Assembly (NCBI RefSeq): GCF_003026285.1 | Contig: NZ_PYOD01000006.1 | Span: forward strand, 1 to 64,000 | Origin: Photobacterium profundum | GTDB lineage: Bacteria; Pseudomonadota; Gammaproteobacteria; Enterobacterales; Vibrionaceae | Direction of reading: 5' to 3' | DNA: 64,000 nt | In this document: positions 51,009-60,309 of the stretch, one piece after another | Position numbering within the stretch: the first letter of the stretch is position 1 | Layout of the letters: each line of letters starts with the position of its first letter | The notes under the pieces: generated by a model | The model's input: only the letters and a program-made list of their open reading frames with translations | What the model was told of the DNA's origin: nothing | Databases searched by the model: none | Program-made: the position numbers and the translations under genes

Positions 51009-52013
51009 TCATGTTGATGATGTGCTGTTGTCTTGGCTTAAATGAGAAAAAGTCGCTGCCAATACAGTATTACGATAAGCATCTTTTTCGAATAATAGTT
51101 CGTGACGCGCCCCATCAATGACCTTTAATTCACATGAACGATTAGCTTGGTTCATGGCTTGGCAAAAACGATGGTGTGCTTGGTTATCAACAATATTATC
51201 ATCGCCACCTTGAATAAGCAGTATAGGGGTAGTGATATTCGCCGCTTGTTTAATGCAGCGATTCGCGGCCGCCATGCCTTGCCATACCCAGCGAGTACTG
51301 GGTCCGCCAATCTTTAGTGCAGGTTTGTTTTCATATAAGTCGCGGAACCATTGATAACGTATCTGGCTTTGGCATAATTTATTATTCAAAAAAGGCTTGG
51401 GATAATAAGGTACTTGTCCTGGTGCATAATCAGGTTGGCGTTGTAATTGTTCGATGACGCGCGCAAAAGGGGAAGCAATAGGCTTCATCCAATTAGACAG
51501 TTGAATACCATGCATTGGTGCACTCAGTACTGCACGTTTAATCAGTGATGGGTATTTTGCCAAGAATAGGGTTGAGATGGTTCCCCCCATTGAGTGACCA
51601 AGCAGAAAGTGTTGTTTATACTTTTTAGGGGTTACTACGGTATCAAAGAAGGTTTTTAGATCGGTAACATAATCATCAAACTCTTCAACGTGTCCTAATT
51701 CGTTATCTTGAGCTAAACGATCGGAAATACCCTGACCGCGATGGTCAATGGCATATACATCGTATCCTTTTTTTACTAAATCGTAGAAAAGCTCTTGGTA
51801 TTTCCAATAGCTTTCGATACGACCATTCACCACAATAATCGCTTTATCATGGTTGTAACCCGTCAGGCTTACCCAACCAATATTGAGATTATCGACACCT
51901 TTGAATGTGCCTTCCTGGCGTTGCTCCCACATTTCAGCTACTGGCCCAGACATTGTCTCGGTGTATCTGTCTTCTTGCGAAAAATCAAAATAATGCAGAG
52001 GTTGAGCGGTCAT
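51009..52013 (-). CDS. pldB: Lysophospholipase L2
   Basis: A 334-aa alpha/beta hydrolase (E. coli PldB is 340 aa). Nucleophile elbow FLLGHSMGGTISTLF, oxyanion-region stretch VYAIDHRGQGISDR, acid GGDDNIVDN and catalytic His in IDGARHELLFEKD. It cleaves lysophospholipids at the inner membrane. Context rhtB-pldB-yigL matches enterobacteria, although rhtB is here divergent. Confidence 0.94.
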   Translation of the reverse strand: MTAQPLHYFDFSQEDRYTETMSGPVAEMWEQRQEGTFKGVDNLNIGWVSLTGYNHDKAIIVVNGRIESYWKYQELFYDLVKKGYDVYAIDHRGQGISDRLAQDNELGHVEEFDDYVTDLKTFFDTVVTPKKYKQHFLLGHSMGGTISTLFLAKYPSLIKRAVLSAPMHGIQLSNWMKPIASPFARVIEQLQRQPDYAPGQVPYYPKPFLNNKLCQSQIRYQWFRDLYENKPALKIGGPSTRWVWQGMAAANRCIKQAANITTPILLIQGGDDNIVDNQAHHRFCQAMNQANRSCELKVIDGARHELLFEKDAYRNTVLAATFSHLSQDNSTSST

Positions 52014-52180
52014 GTTTTCTCTCGGTCTGACGAAATAGGAAATGAATAATAAAAAGTAATCAATCTGATTATGAATTTATATTCCTGATCTAATGAGTAC
52101 AGTTAAATCATAGATAAGTCGGCTATTTATTACTAATCTCTTTGATAATAGAGTATATCGCAAAGTGATACGGCAGAATA

Positions 52181-52233
52181 ATGATCCGCAGGTTGCTTTC
52201 ATTGAGATTCTACGGTTAACTTGCGTGGATCAT
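52181..52233. repeat. Long imperfect hairpin upstream of rhtB
   Basis: ATGATCC + GCAGGTT (52181-52194) pairs with AACTTGC + GGATCAT (52218-52233) through a 14-bp stem with one G-U pair and a 2-nt bulge. It ends 50 bp before rhtB in the rhtB/pldB divergent region. A leader-RNA structure or regulator site is possible. Confidence 0.55.
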
Positions 52234-52283
52234 GGGCAGTATTGATAGTTTTAACTTAAACGAATTCACTATGAGGTGTAGTT

Positions 52284-52901
52284 GTGAACATTGAAGTTTG
52301 GTTGGCATATTTAGCGACAGCGGTGGTATTTAGCGTTGCACCAGGCTCAGGCACAGTGAACTCGATCAGTAACGGTATGGTTTATGGTTTTCGTAAGTCA
52401 TTAGCGTCGATCGTCGGTCTGCAGGCGGGATTGGCATTTCATATTGTATTAGTTGGGGTTGGCCTTGGGACTATTGTGGCACAATCTGCGCTGGCATTTT
52501 CTATTATCAAATGGGTGGGGGTGATTTACCTTATTTGGTTAGGTGTGCAAAAATGGCGAGAAAAATCGGTTATTAGCCTCGATACACCTACTGATAATGT
52601 TTCAGCTCAATCATTATTTCGTCAAGCCGTATTGGTGAATATGACCAACCCAAAAACAATAGTCTTCCTGGTGGCCTTATTTCCACAGTTTATTAATCCG
52701 AATGAACCGCAAATGATGCAGCTTATTATTTTGGGGGCGACAACAGTCTTGGTCGATACCTGCGTAATGCTGTGTTATGTATCGTTAGCTTCTAAACTTA
52801 CTGGGTATATACGATCTTCTCGTGTGATGAACACGTTAAACCGTGTGTTTGGCTCGATGTTTATTGGTTGTGGTGCATTACTCGCATCAGCACGTGCTTA
52901 A
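52284..52901 (+). CDS. rhtB: Homoserine/homoserine lactone efflux protein RhtB
   Basis: A 205-aa LysE-superfamily exporter with about six TM helices. It aligns end to end with E. coli RhtB (206 aa): APGSGTVNSISNGMVYGFRKSLASI, the FHIVLVGVGLGT helix, VNMTNPKTIVFLVALFPQFI, and the terminal FGSMFIGCGALLASA. It exports homoserine, threonine and related amino acids. The order rhtB, pldB, yigL supports the identification. Confidence 0.94.
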   Translation: MNIEVWLAYLATAVVFSVAPGSGTVNSISNGMVYGFRKSLASIVGLQAGLAFHIVLVGVGLGTIVAQSALAFSIIKWVGVIYLIWLGVQKWREKSVISLDTPTDNVSAQSLFRQAVLVNMTNPKTIVFLVALFPQFINPNEPQMMQLIILGATTVLVDTCVMLCYVSLASKLTGYIRSSRVMNTLNRVFGSMFIGCGALLASARA

Positions 52902-52942
52902 TGCTGATTTTCATTTACGGATAATAGGATACTTTAGTCGTC

Positions 52943-54157
52943 ATGTATTCATACGTTGCACGCCAGCCCATCTTAAATCGTCAGCAACGTACCGTCGGCT
53001 ACGAGTTATTATTCCGTGATGGTGAAAGTAATGCCTTTCCATTAATTGAAGCCAATAAAGCGACCTGTCGTTTGTTGGTTGAAAACTATATGGCTGTGGG
53101 GGATAACTTAGCAACGACTGGTCAACGTACCTTTATTAACTTTCCTCATGAAAGCCTAATTCGTTTATTACCACTGCTGCTGCCTAAAAAGCGGGTGGTG
53201 ATTGAAGTGCTTGAAAGTTGCATTCCGAATGATGAGTTATTCATTGCGATTAAACACTTACACCGTAATGGTTACGTGATTGCATTAGATGACTTTGAAG
53301 CTTCGGCTGAATGGCTGCGTTTTCTACCTTATGTTCATATTATTAAACTTGATTTGATTAAGTTAGGTCTCGACAATTCGTGTGCATTTGTGGCTGAAAA
53401 TAAGCACCGGAAACTAAAGTTTTTAGCTGAAAAAGTGGAAACACATCAAGATTTTCAAATATCACTGGATGCGGGCTTTCACTTTTTTCAGGGGTATTTT
53501 TTCAGTAAGCCAGAGTTGCTGAAAAATCGTCAAATTGAACCGCAAAAACTTACAACGGTTCGCTTACTGCAAGAAATTTGCCGTGAGCCAGTTAATTTTA
53601 AAATGGTTGAGCAGATTATTGCCAGCGATGTTTCGTTGTCATACTTATTGCTGCGTTATGTAAATACCGCAACGACGCGCACTGTTGAGCCCATCAGTTC
53701 ATTTAAACAAGCATTGGTGTATTTGGGTGAAGACAAAGTACGGATGTTTGTCGGGGTGGTTGCAACGGCACATGCCGCATTAAATAAACCGAAAGAGTTG
53801 TACTCAATGTCGCTGCAGCGGGCACGGATGTGCGAAGTTTTGGTGGCGAACAGTACTTTAAAGGCAAAATCTGAACAGGCATTTCTGACTGGAATGTTTT
53901 CATTATTGGACGCATTATTAGACAGCTCACTCGATCAGCTGCTGGCACTGTTACCCCTGCAAGATGAAGTACAAACCGCCCTATTGCATCATCAAGGTCA
54001 GCTCGGGCAAGTCTTGGCACTGTTAGATGCTTACGAGCAAGCTGATTGGAGCAAGGTCAGTGTATATTGTACTGAATTAGGTATCCCAGAAGCATTGGTG
54101 GCCAGTAGCCATCAGCAGGCGCTTGATTGGACCAATAACTACGAAAAGCTGTCGTAG
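52943..54157 (+). CDS. EAL-HDOD protein with degenerate EAL domain
   Basis: A 404-aa cytoplasmic signalling protein of the YuxH/CdgJ-like type. The N-terminal EAL fold (about 1-200: SYVARQPILNRQQRTVGYELLFRDG) has EVLES where active enzymes have ExLxR with the EAL Glu, and ALDDFEASAEW for the usual DDFGTGYSS, so c-di-GMP hydrolysis is unlikely. Residues about 205-390 form an HDOD domain (LTTVRLLQEICREPVNFKMVEQIIASD). Such proteins in Vibrio affect motility and biofilm as effectors rather than enzymes. It begins 41 bp after rhtB. Confidence 0.88.
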   Translation: MYSYVARQPILNRQQRTVGYELLFRDGESNAFPLIEANKATCRLLVENYMAVGDNLATTGQRTFINFPHESLIRLLPLLLPKKRVVIEVLESCIPNDELFIAIKHLHRNGYVIALDDFEASAEWLRFLPYVHIIKLDLIKLGLDNSCAFVAENKHRKLKFLAEKVETHQDFQISLDAGFHFFQGYFFSKPELLKNRQIEPQKLTTVRLLQEICREPVNFKMVEQIIASDVSLSYLLLRYVNTATTRTVEPISSFKQALVYLGEDKVRMFVGVVATAHAALNKPKELYSMSLQRARMCEVLVANSTLKAKSEQAFLTGMFSLLDALLDSSLDQLLALLPLQDEVQTALLHHQGQLGQVLALLDAYEQADWSKVSVYCTELGIPEALVASSHQQALDWTNNYEKLS

Positions 54158-54167
54158 TGTTTTCCTC

Positions 54168-55052
54168 TTAAACCATCAACGCTGTATCATCAAAGCAATG
54201 CTCACCATGGCAAGGCACTATCCCACAAAGTCGATATCCCGCTTGTTGCCCGAGTAAATACCCATGCTCTAGTTTACCTAGGTGGCGTGTCAGACGACCC
54301 ACTTGAAAGGTTTTATTGGGGGCAATAATGGTTATTTCACAATCAGCGGGAGGATGTTGAATAAAGTCCAATGCTTTATTATAACGCTTGGCGCGATGTA
54401 ACAAGGCTTTGGCTAATTGCGGGTGATGATGAAACATCGATCGTAATAGCCATGGCACTTTGGTATCACTTTTTCGGTAACCTAACGGTTGAGAAAGTAC
54501 GACGGTTATTTTACGCGCCCCACGTCGGTATGCCTCGATAACCGGAATTGAATCAGCAATACCGCCGTCACTCATGGGCGTTTTATTTATTGTGGGGTAG
54601 TCACGATAAGCGAGTGGTAAAGCACACGATGCCATCATAACTTCGGCCACATTTTCGCGAGTGACCTCGGTGTATTCTGCCTGCCCAGTCTCAACGTTTG
54701 TGGTCGTTGCAAAAAAGGGAATGTTGCGTTGTTCGAATTGAAATAAATTGAGCGGTAATTCTCGGGTCGTTGTATTCCACAACCAGCGGATGTCGGTTAA
54801 GTGTCCGCCATGGGTAAAACGCGAAAAGTTAATAAATTCAGGGCGACGCGAGTAATCGGTAATGATTCTATGACTACGACCATGATTACCACTCAAGTAC
54901 CCTAATAGATTTGTCGAGCCTGCAGATACCCCCATTACAAAATCAAACGGCATATAGCCATTTTCAAGAAAAGCATCCAATACGCCACTGGCAAATATTC
55001 CGCGCATTGCGCCGCCTTCTACGACGAGTGCTCTTGATGGGGTGCTATTCAT
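54168..55052 (-). CDS. Patatin-like phospholipase (YjjU type)
   Basis: A 294-aa patatin-family hydrolase. Oxyanion loop VEGGAMRGIFASGVLDAF, nucleophile motif GVSAGS (GxSxG) and the catalytic Asp in SDGGIADSIPV complete the Ser-Asp dyad. It has no signal peptide and no transporter domain, so it is probably a cytoplasmic lipid acyl hydrolase like E. coli YjjU. ACAGG lies before the ATG at 55050-55052; a TTG two codons earlier is also open. It is convergent with the EAL-HDOD gene, with only 10 bp between stops. Confidence 0.9.
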   Translation of the reverse strand: MNSTPSRALVVEGGAMRGIFASGVLDAFLENGYMPFDFVMGVSAGSTNLLGYLSGNHGRSHRIITDYSRRPEFINFSRFTHGGHLTDIRWLWNTTTRELPLNLFQFEQRNIPFFATTTNVETGQAEYTEVTRENVAEVMMASCALPLAYRDYPTINKTPMSDGGIADSIPVIEAYRRGARKITVVLSQPLGYRKSDTKVPWLLRSMFHHHPQLAKALLHRAKRYNKALDFIQHPPADCEITIIAPNKTFQVGRLTRHLGKLEHGYLLGQQAGYRLCGIVPCHGEHCFDDTALMV

Positions 55053-55150
55053 GGGCAAAACCTGTGCTTCAAATCCTATAGAAGTACAAGCATAAATCTG
55101 ACCAGTAATTTGAAACAGTCGATTTTACTTATCGTTGCGATAGATAAAAC

Positions 55151-56032
55151 TTAACTCTCGGTGTTTTGCTCGGTAAGTACCGTACCGACCTTATCACTGT
55201 GTGCATATTGACTGAGCACTTTTACTGCAGCTGATAGCGCTGGGTTGAGGGTTTTATTGGCGGGGTAACATAACCCCAAACGGCGAAACATACGGGGTCC
55301 ATCAAGGGGGACGGTAACCAGCTCTTTGGCTGTTTCTAGTACACCTGTTGGTAGAAATGAAATACCTAACCCTGCTTGAACAAGGTGCATTACCTGCGTT
55401 TTATGTTCGGCTTTGGCAACTAAATTTACCGCCAAACCATCACAGGCTAATAAGCCAATTGTTTGCTGGTGGGCTTCACACGGCGGGCACTCAATAAAGT
55501 CATGCTGATGTAGTTGCTGTGGCGTGACTTTATTCAGTGCAGCTAGTGGGTGATTGGGTAGCATGCATAACACATAATCTTCATCCCACAGGGGTAAGAA
55601 AATCTCACCATCGGCCTTGAACATATCCAATGTGATACGGGCATCAGATTCGGCACTGTGATCGACTAACTCTAACAGCACATTAGGTACTTGTTGGGTT
55701 AGTAATGCTAAAAAGCGTGCCAGTTGGCTTTGGCTTAGATCGGGGAAGTTGCCCAAAGTGAGCGGCAAGCATTCTGTGCGTTGCTGAAATAATTGTGGCA
55801 AACGATTGATGTCGTTAAGTAACCGAATTGCTAACGGATATAAATAGTGAGCTTCATCCGTAAGGTTTACACCTTTCTTATGGCGTATAAATAATGGTGT
55901 GCTGAGCTCTTCTTCTAACTGCTTAATTGCATTGGAAATTGATGGCTGAGAAACAAAGCAACGTTCTGCCGCAAAAGTAATATTTTTTTCTTCATAAACG
56001 GCAACAAAGAAACGAAGTAGACGCAGATCCAT
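55151..56032 (-). CDS. LysR-family regulator
   Basis: A 293-aa LysR-type protein: MDLRLLRFFVAVYEEKNITFAAERCFVSQPSISNAIKQLEEELSTPLF covers the helix-turn-helix. The effector domain is of the CynR/OxyR-like PBP2 type with several His/Cys residues (ECPPCEAH). It lies downstream of abgT on the same strand but beyond that gene's terminator. The target is not evident; abgT is a candidate. Confidence 0.86.
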   Translation of the reverse strand: MDLRLLRFFVAVYEEKNITFAAERCFVSQPSISNAIKQLEEELSTPLFIRHKKGVNLTDEAHYLYPLAIRLLNDINRLPQLFQQRTECLPLTLGNFPDLSQSQLARFLALLTQQVPNVLLELVDHSAESDARITLDMFKADGEIFLPLWDEDYVLCMLPNHPLAALNKVTPQQLHQHDFIECPPCEAHQQTIGLLACDGLAVNLVAKAEHKTQVMHLVQAGLGISFLPTGVLETAKELVTVPLDGPRMFRRLGLCYPANKTLNPALSAAVKVLSQYAHSDKVGTVLTEQNTES

Positions 56033-56167
56033 AAGAGGTAGCTCGGCGATGAAAAAGTATGTATACCCACGTTACCTTAAGATGCTTGTTTCAGCGAGAA
56101 TTTGTTGGGCTCTAGGCAAGGCGCTCATTTCACGTGACGTTTCATCCGACATCCTTGAATCGCAGAT

Positions 56168-56197
56168 AAGAAAAAGCCGAGATAACGATCTCGGCTT
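56168..56197 (-). terminator. Terminator of the AbgT gene
   Basis: Read on the minus strand: AAGCCGAGAT-CGTT-ATCTCGGCTT followed by TTTCTTATC, 26 bp beyond the stop. Confidence 0.88.
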
Positions 56198-56222
56198 GAG
56201 GATGTTCTTTATCTAAGGAAGA

Positions 56223-57821
56223 TTAACCCGCGATATTAAAGTAGGTTGCTGAACCTGGACCTACCGGGATACCCAGAACAAATACCCATACGTAGAACAT
56301 GATGCTCCAGCCAATAACAAATATCATCGAGTAAGGCAGCATGATTGAAATCAAAGTACCTAACCCTAGGTTTTTCTGGTAGCGCGTAGCAACCGCCAGA
56401 ATCATTCCGAAGTAGCTCATCATCGGTGTGATCAGGTTGGTAACAGAATCACCAATACGGTATGCCGCTTGAATCGTCTCTGGTGCGTAACCGACTAGCA
56501 TTAGCATCGGAACAAAGATAGGTGCTGTTACTGCCCACTGTGCAGATGCAGAGCCGATCATTAGGTTAATGAAACCACACATCAAGATGAAGGCGAAGAA
56601 CAGCATTGGGCCCGTTAGACCGATAGACTGTAGGAAGTCAGCACCACCAACGGCGAAGACTTGGCCGAAGTTTGTCCATTTGAAGAAAGCAACAAATTGT
56701 GCAGCAAAGAACACCAATACAATGTACATGCCCATGGTCGACATTGATTTAGACATCGCGTTGATCACATCGCGGTCGTTCTTCATTGTGCCGACTGTTC
56801 TGCCGTAAACAAAGCCTGGAATAGCAAAGAATACAAAAATGAACGCAACGATACCACGAAGGAACGGAGAGCCCGATACCAAGCCTGTATCAGGGTGGCG
56901 AAGAATGCCATCTGCTGGAACAATAGTCATTGCTAACAGTACCGATACAACAAGAGCAGCCAGACCAGCAAGCTTAAGACCTTTCTTTTCAAGATCGGTA
57001 AGCTGACCCATCTTATCGCCACCAAGGTCTTCACTTGCTTCTTCAGCGTTGTATTTACCTAGTTTAGGTTCAACAATTTTCTCGGTAACAAATGCGCCCA
57101 TGATCGTAATTGCAAATGTTGATGCAAACATGAAATACCAGTTAGCCTCAGGGCCTACAAGGTAGTTTGGATCGATCATTTGTGCTGCTGTTTCAGTGAT
57201 GCCCGAAAGCAGTGGGTCAACCGTGCCTAGTAATAGGTTGGCACTATAGCCGCCCGATACACCCGCAAATGCTGCCGCTAAACCCGCAAGAGGGTGACGA
57301 CCTAATGAGTGGAATAACATTGCTGCAAGAGGGATCAGAACCACGTAGCCAAGCTCTGAGGCGGTATTCGAGATGATACCCGCAAATACAACAACTAGCG
57401 TTACCATGCGACGAGATGCACCCATCACTAGGCCACGCATAGCGGCAGAAAGTAGGCCTGAGTATTCAGCAATCGCCACACCCAGCATCGCAACCAGTAC
57501 CGTGCCTAATGGTGCGAAACCTGTGAAGTTACTAACAAGGTTAGCAACAATCAGTTGTAAACCTTCTGCGTTAAATAAGCTAATAACATGAATCATGCCA
57601 TCAGCTGCACGCCCCGCTGCGCCTTCTGGACGAGGGTCGATAACAGAAACGCCAAAATAACCGGCAATGCCAGAAGCGACTAAAATCGCCACACAAAAAA
57701 GTGCAAAAAGAGTGATTGGGTGAGGTAAAAGGTTACCGAGAAATTCTACGGTATCAAGAAATCGGGTAAAGACCGTTTTCTTCTGTTGTTGTGGTGTTTG
57801 TTGTGAAGCTGATGAGTGCAT
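56223..57821 (-). CDS. AbgT-family transporter
   Basis: A 532-aa inner-membrane protein with about 11-12 TM helices, the size of AbgT/MtrF proteins. It begins with a cytoplasmic stretch and RFLDTVEFLGNLLPHPITLFALFC; NTASELGYVVLIPLAAMLFHSLGRHPLAGLAAAFAGVSGGYSANL and IGDSVTNLITPMMSYFG are family hallmarks of the two-hairpin core. Members import p-aminobenzoyl-glutamate or export sulfonamides. No abgA/abgB hydrolase gene is adjacent, which favours an export or salvage role that cannot be decided here. GGAGGGAGTG precedes the ATG. Confidence 0.92.
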   Translation of the reverse strand: MHSSASQQTPQQQKKTVFTRFLDTVEFLGNLLPHPITLFALFCVAILVASGIAGYFGVSVIDPRPEGAAGRAADGMIHVISLFNAEGLQLIVANLVSNFTGFAPLGTVLVAMLGVAIAEYSGLLSAAMRGLVMGASRRMVTLVVVFAGIISNTASELGYVVLIPLAAMLFHSLGRHPLAGLAAAFAGVSGGYSANLLLGTVDPLLSGITETAAQMIDPNYLVGPEANWYFMFASTFAITIMGAFVTEKIVEPKLGKYNAEEASEDLGGDKMGQLTDLEKKGLKLAGLAALVVSVLLAMTIVPADGILRHPDTGLVSGSPFLRGIVAFIFVFFAIPGFVYGRTVGTMKNDRDVINAMSKSMSTMGMYIVLVFFAAQFVAFFKWTNFGQVFAVGGADFLQSIGLTGPMLFFAFILMCGFINLMIGSASAQWAVTAPIFVPMLMLVGYAPETIQAAYRIGDSVTNLITPMMSYFGMILAVATRYQKNLGLGTLISIMLPYSMIFVIGWSIMFYVWVFVLGIPVGPGSATYFNIAG

Positions 57822-58348
57822 CACTCCCTCCGTTATCGTTTTAATCCCATCAATGGGTACTTCTTTTCTGAGGCGAAAGGTTACGCCATTGTTAACGATA
57901 TAAACAAAGGTAGATTTGTTTCTAAATGTTTCAATTGTTTGTTTTTTGTCTGTGCAAGGTTAAATTTATAGTCAAATATCGCGGTATTGATATCATTCCG
58001 CAGTAAATTATTCGGTAGGGATATGCGTTTGAATGCCCCTCCTGCGCCAGTTAACTCTTTGTCCTATAACGGATGGCTCTGAATACAGTATGTCTTATTT
58101 TTTGTGTGGGTATTTGATGTAACAAAATGCGATGTTAGTCATTAAAACAATGTTTCAAATGGCCTTTTCGATAGCATCACCGAGCTGTGGATGTGTATTG
58201 AAGGTTCTATCCATAGTTTTTTTTTATGGTAATCAGAAGAAATGGATATTTTTCAGTTAGAGATAAAGCATCTATATTTACCTCCATCAACATCACCAAA
58301 CAGTGATAGTGATGAAATATCTTCTTATGTTTATGAAAGGGTTTATCT
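57822..58348. other. Gene-free interval between abgT and SDR genes
   Basis: About 525 bp without a convincing frame. It should hold the divergent promoters. A short dyad CATCAC/GTGATG lies at 58291-58314 close to the SDR start. No other structure stands out. Confidence 0.6.
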
Positions 58349-59071
58349 ATGTCTAAGTCTCTAATTGTTATTACTGGTGCAAGTTCTGGTATTGGTGAAG
58401 CAACCGCTCGTAAATTATCAGCAGAAGGTCATCCTTTATTACTGTTAGCACGTCGAGTTGAGCGCCTTGAAGCCTTGAATCTACCGAATGCAATGTGCCG
58501 TAAAGTTGATGTGACAGATGCAGAAGCTTTTGCTGCTGCGGTAAAAGAAGCTGAAGCACAGTTTGGCCCTGTTGATTGTTTAGTTAACAATGCAGGCATG
58601 ATGTTACTGGGTTTAGCACATGACCAAGATCCCGCAGAATGGAAAACTATGTTCGATGTGAACGTAATGGGTCTACTTAACGGTATTCATGTTGTCTTAG
58701 CAGATATGAAAGCGCGTCAACATGGTACAGTGATCAACATTAGCTCTGTTGCTGGTCGTAAAACATTCCCAAGCCATGCGGCATATTGTGGTACTAAGTT
58801 TGCGGTTCATGCGATCACTGAAAATATTCGTGAAGAAGTGGCTGATGACAATGTACGTTTCATCACGATTGCTCCTGGTGCGGTAGAAACTGAGCTTCTT
58901 AGTCATACGACAAGTAATGACATTAAAGATGGCTATGAAGAATGGAAAGAAGGTATGGGTGGTGTCATTGCCCCTTCAGATATTGCCAATGCAATCAGCT
59001 ATGCGTACCAACAGCCACAAAACCTATGTATCCGTGAAATTGTTCTAGCAGCAACCCGCCAACAGCCGTAA
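58349..59071 (+). CDS. Short-chain dehydrogenase/reductase
   Basis: A 240-aa classical SDR: cofactor loop VITGASSGIGEATA near residue 8, NNAG near residue 81, catalytic Ser in INISSVAGRKTF and YCGTK (Tyr-x3-Lys) near residue 150. The loop residue pattern (ARRVERLEAL) suggests NADP(H). Layout resembles YdfG-type serine/3-hydroxy acid dehydrogenases, but the substrate is open. It stands alone upstream of two large hairpins. Confidence 0.9.
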   Translation: MSKSLIVITGASSGIGEATARKLSAEGHPLLLLARRVERLEALNLPNAMCRKVDVTDAEAFAAAVKEAEAQFGPVDCLVNNAGMMLLGLAHDQDPAEWKTMFDVNVMGLLNGIHVVLADMKARQHGTVINISSVAGRKTFPSHAAYCGTKFAVHAITENIREEVADDNVRFITIAPGAVETELLSHTTSNDIKDGYEEWKEGMGGVIAPSDIANAISYAYQQPQNLCIREIVLAATRQQP

Positions 59072-59107
59072 TTTTCCTTTGTTAATTTTGTGTTAGCTGT
59101 ACCAAAT

Positions 59108-59139
59108 AGTAAGAGTAAGTTCAGGTACTTACTCTTACT
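59108..59139. repeat. Perfect 13-bp inverted repeat after the SDR gene
   Basis: Arms AGTAAGAGTAAGT / ACTTACTCTTACT with a 6-nt loop, 37 bp after the SDR stop. It lacks a T tract. Confidence 0.75.
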
Positions 59140-59160
59140 GGCTGCTATATTCAAACAAGA

Positions 59161-59200
59161 AAGTCGAAACACGCCGCTTTTATTTTGAGTGTTTCGACTT
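59161..59200. repeat. Perfect 12-bp inverted repeat before the acyltransferase gene
   Basis: Arms AAGTCGAAACAC / GTGTTTCGACTT with a 16-nt loop, ending 27 bp before the acyltransferase start. It is the second strong hairpin in the same 156-bp interval. Confidence 0.75.
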
Positions 59201-59227
59201 TATCGCTGAATACAGGAGCAGGTAAGG

Positions 59228-60232
59228 GTGAGGCAAAAAGTTTGGTATTTCGATATATTGCGGTGCTTGGCCGCAGTAGCTGTTGTGGTTATTCATGTGC
59301 TGGGGCCGTATCGCGATCAGTTAGGTATCATTCCTAACAGCGAGTGGATTACAGCGACAACTTTTAATAGCTTTAGCCGCTGGGCCGTGCCTATTTTCAT
59401 CATGATCACAGGGGCATTAATGCTGAGTGATAAGCGTGAATTTGATGCTAAATACTATGTAAAACGGCGTTTAGGTAAAGTGCTCTTACCGTTTATTGTA
59501 TGGTCTATCTTTTATGCTGGGTTATCGGGTTTCACCCTTGCTGGGTTTGATGGCACTGTGGCACTTGATACATTGAAAGCCTTACCTGTTCACGAAACCT
59601 ATTATCACCTCGGCTTTTTCTACTACTTTATTCCGCTCTATTTTATTATTCCTCTCTTTCAAATATTTGTTCGTAAGTATGAACAAAGTACAGTGGTTGG
59701 TATGACGTGTCTTTGGCTAGCATTGACCACGTTATTCCTATTGAAAATTGATGGCCCATGGAGTCAGGAGTTAGTGCTCTACAGTGGTTATCTATTGATG
59801 GGCTATTGTTTGTTTCAGTATCGCTGGCCACCATTGAAATGGTTATTCCCCTTAGGTATTGCAGCATTATTACTCACAGATTACATGGTCGTGAGTAAGA
59901 GTTTGGCTCTGGATGAATACACTGTGGGCCGGTGGATGTCGTATAAAACACTAAATACCGTGATCATTGCCGCTATGATTTTTGCGGTATGTCAGCGTTA
60001 TGGCGAGAATATGGGGAATTTCTGGCAGTCGAAATTTGCGTTTATCAGTAAATACAGCCTAGGGGTATATTTGCTGCATCCTATTTTTTTATGGCCTGTT
60101 CGGGCGTTTGATCTATATTTTGCTCACCCAATAATTATGATTCCATTTTGGACGTTTATTTGTGGCAGTTTGGCCTTAATATCTAGCTGGTTGTTGGCCA
60201 AAAGCCCTAAAACGGCATGGTTGGTCCCGTAG
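59228..60232 (+). CDS. Acyltransferase-3 family membrane protein
   Basis: A 334-aa inner-membrane protein with about ten TM helices and the Acyl_transf_3 start FDILRCLAAVAVVVIHVLGPY, in which the His is the likely catalytic residue; RWAVPIFIMITGALML and YVKRRLGKVLLPFIVWSIFY follow the family pattern. Length and layout resemble WecH (331 aa), which O-acetylates an envelope sugar. No polysaccharide genes are nearby, so the acceptor is unknown. Translation starts at GTG (59228) after AGGAG. Confidence 0.87.
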   Translation: MRQKVWYFDILRCLAAVAVVVIHVLGPYRDQLGIIPNSEWITATTFNSFSRWAVPIFIMITGALMLSDKREFDAKYYVKRRLGKVLLPFIVWSIFYAGLSGFTLAGFDGTVALDTLKALPVHETYYHLGFFYYFIPLYFIIPLFQIFVRKYEQSTVVGMTCLWLALTTLFLLKIDGPWSQELVLYSGYLLMGYCLFQYRWPPLKWLFPLGIAALLLTDYMVVSKSLALDEYTVGRWMSYKTLNTVIIAAMIFAVCQRYGENMGNFWQSKFAFISKYSLGVYLLHPIFLWPVRAFDLYFAHPIIMIPFWTFICGSLALISSWLLAKSPKTAWLVP

Positions 60233-60309
60233 TCACAAAGCAAAATGATGCTAACGCGAGGGTGATTTGCACTGCGTTATCATCATTGTATTAGTCGATA
60301 GATGACGGG

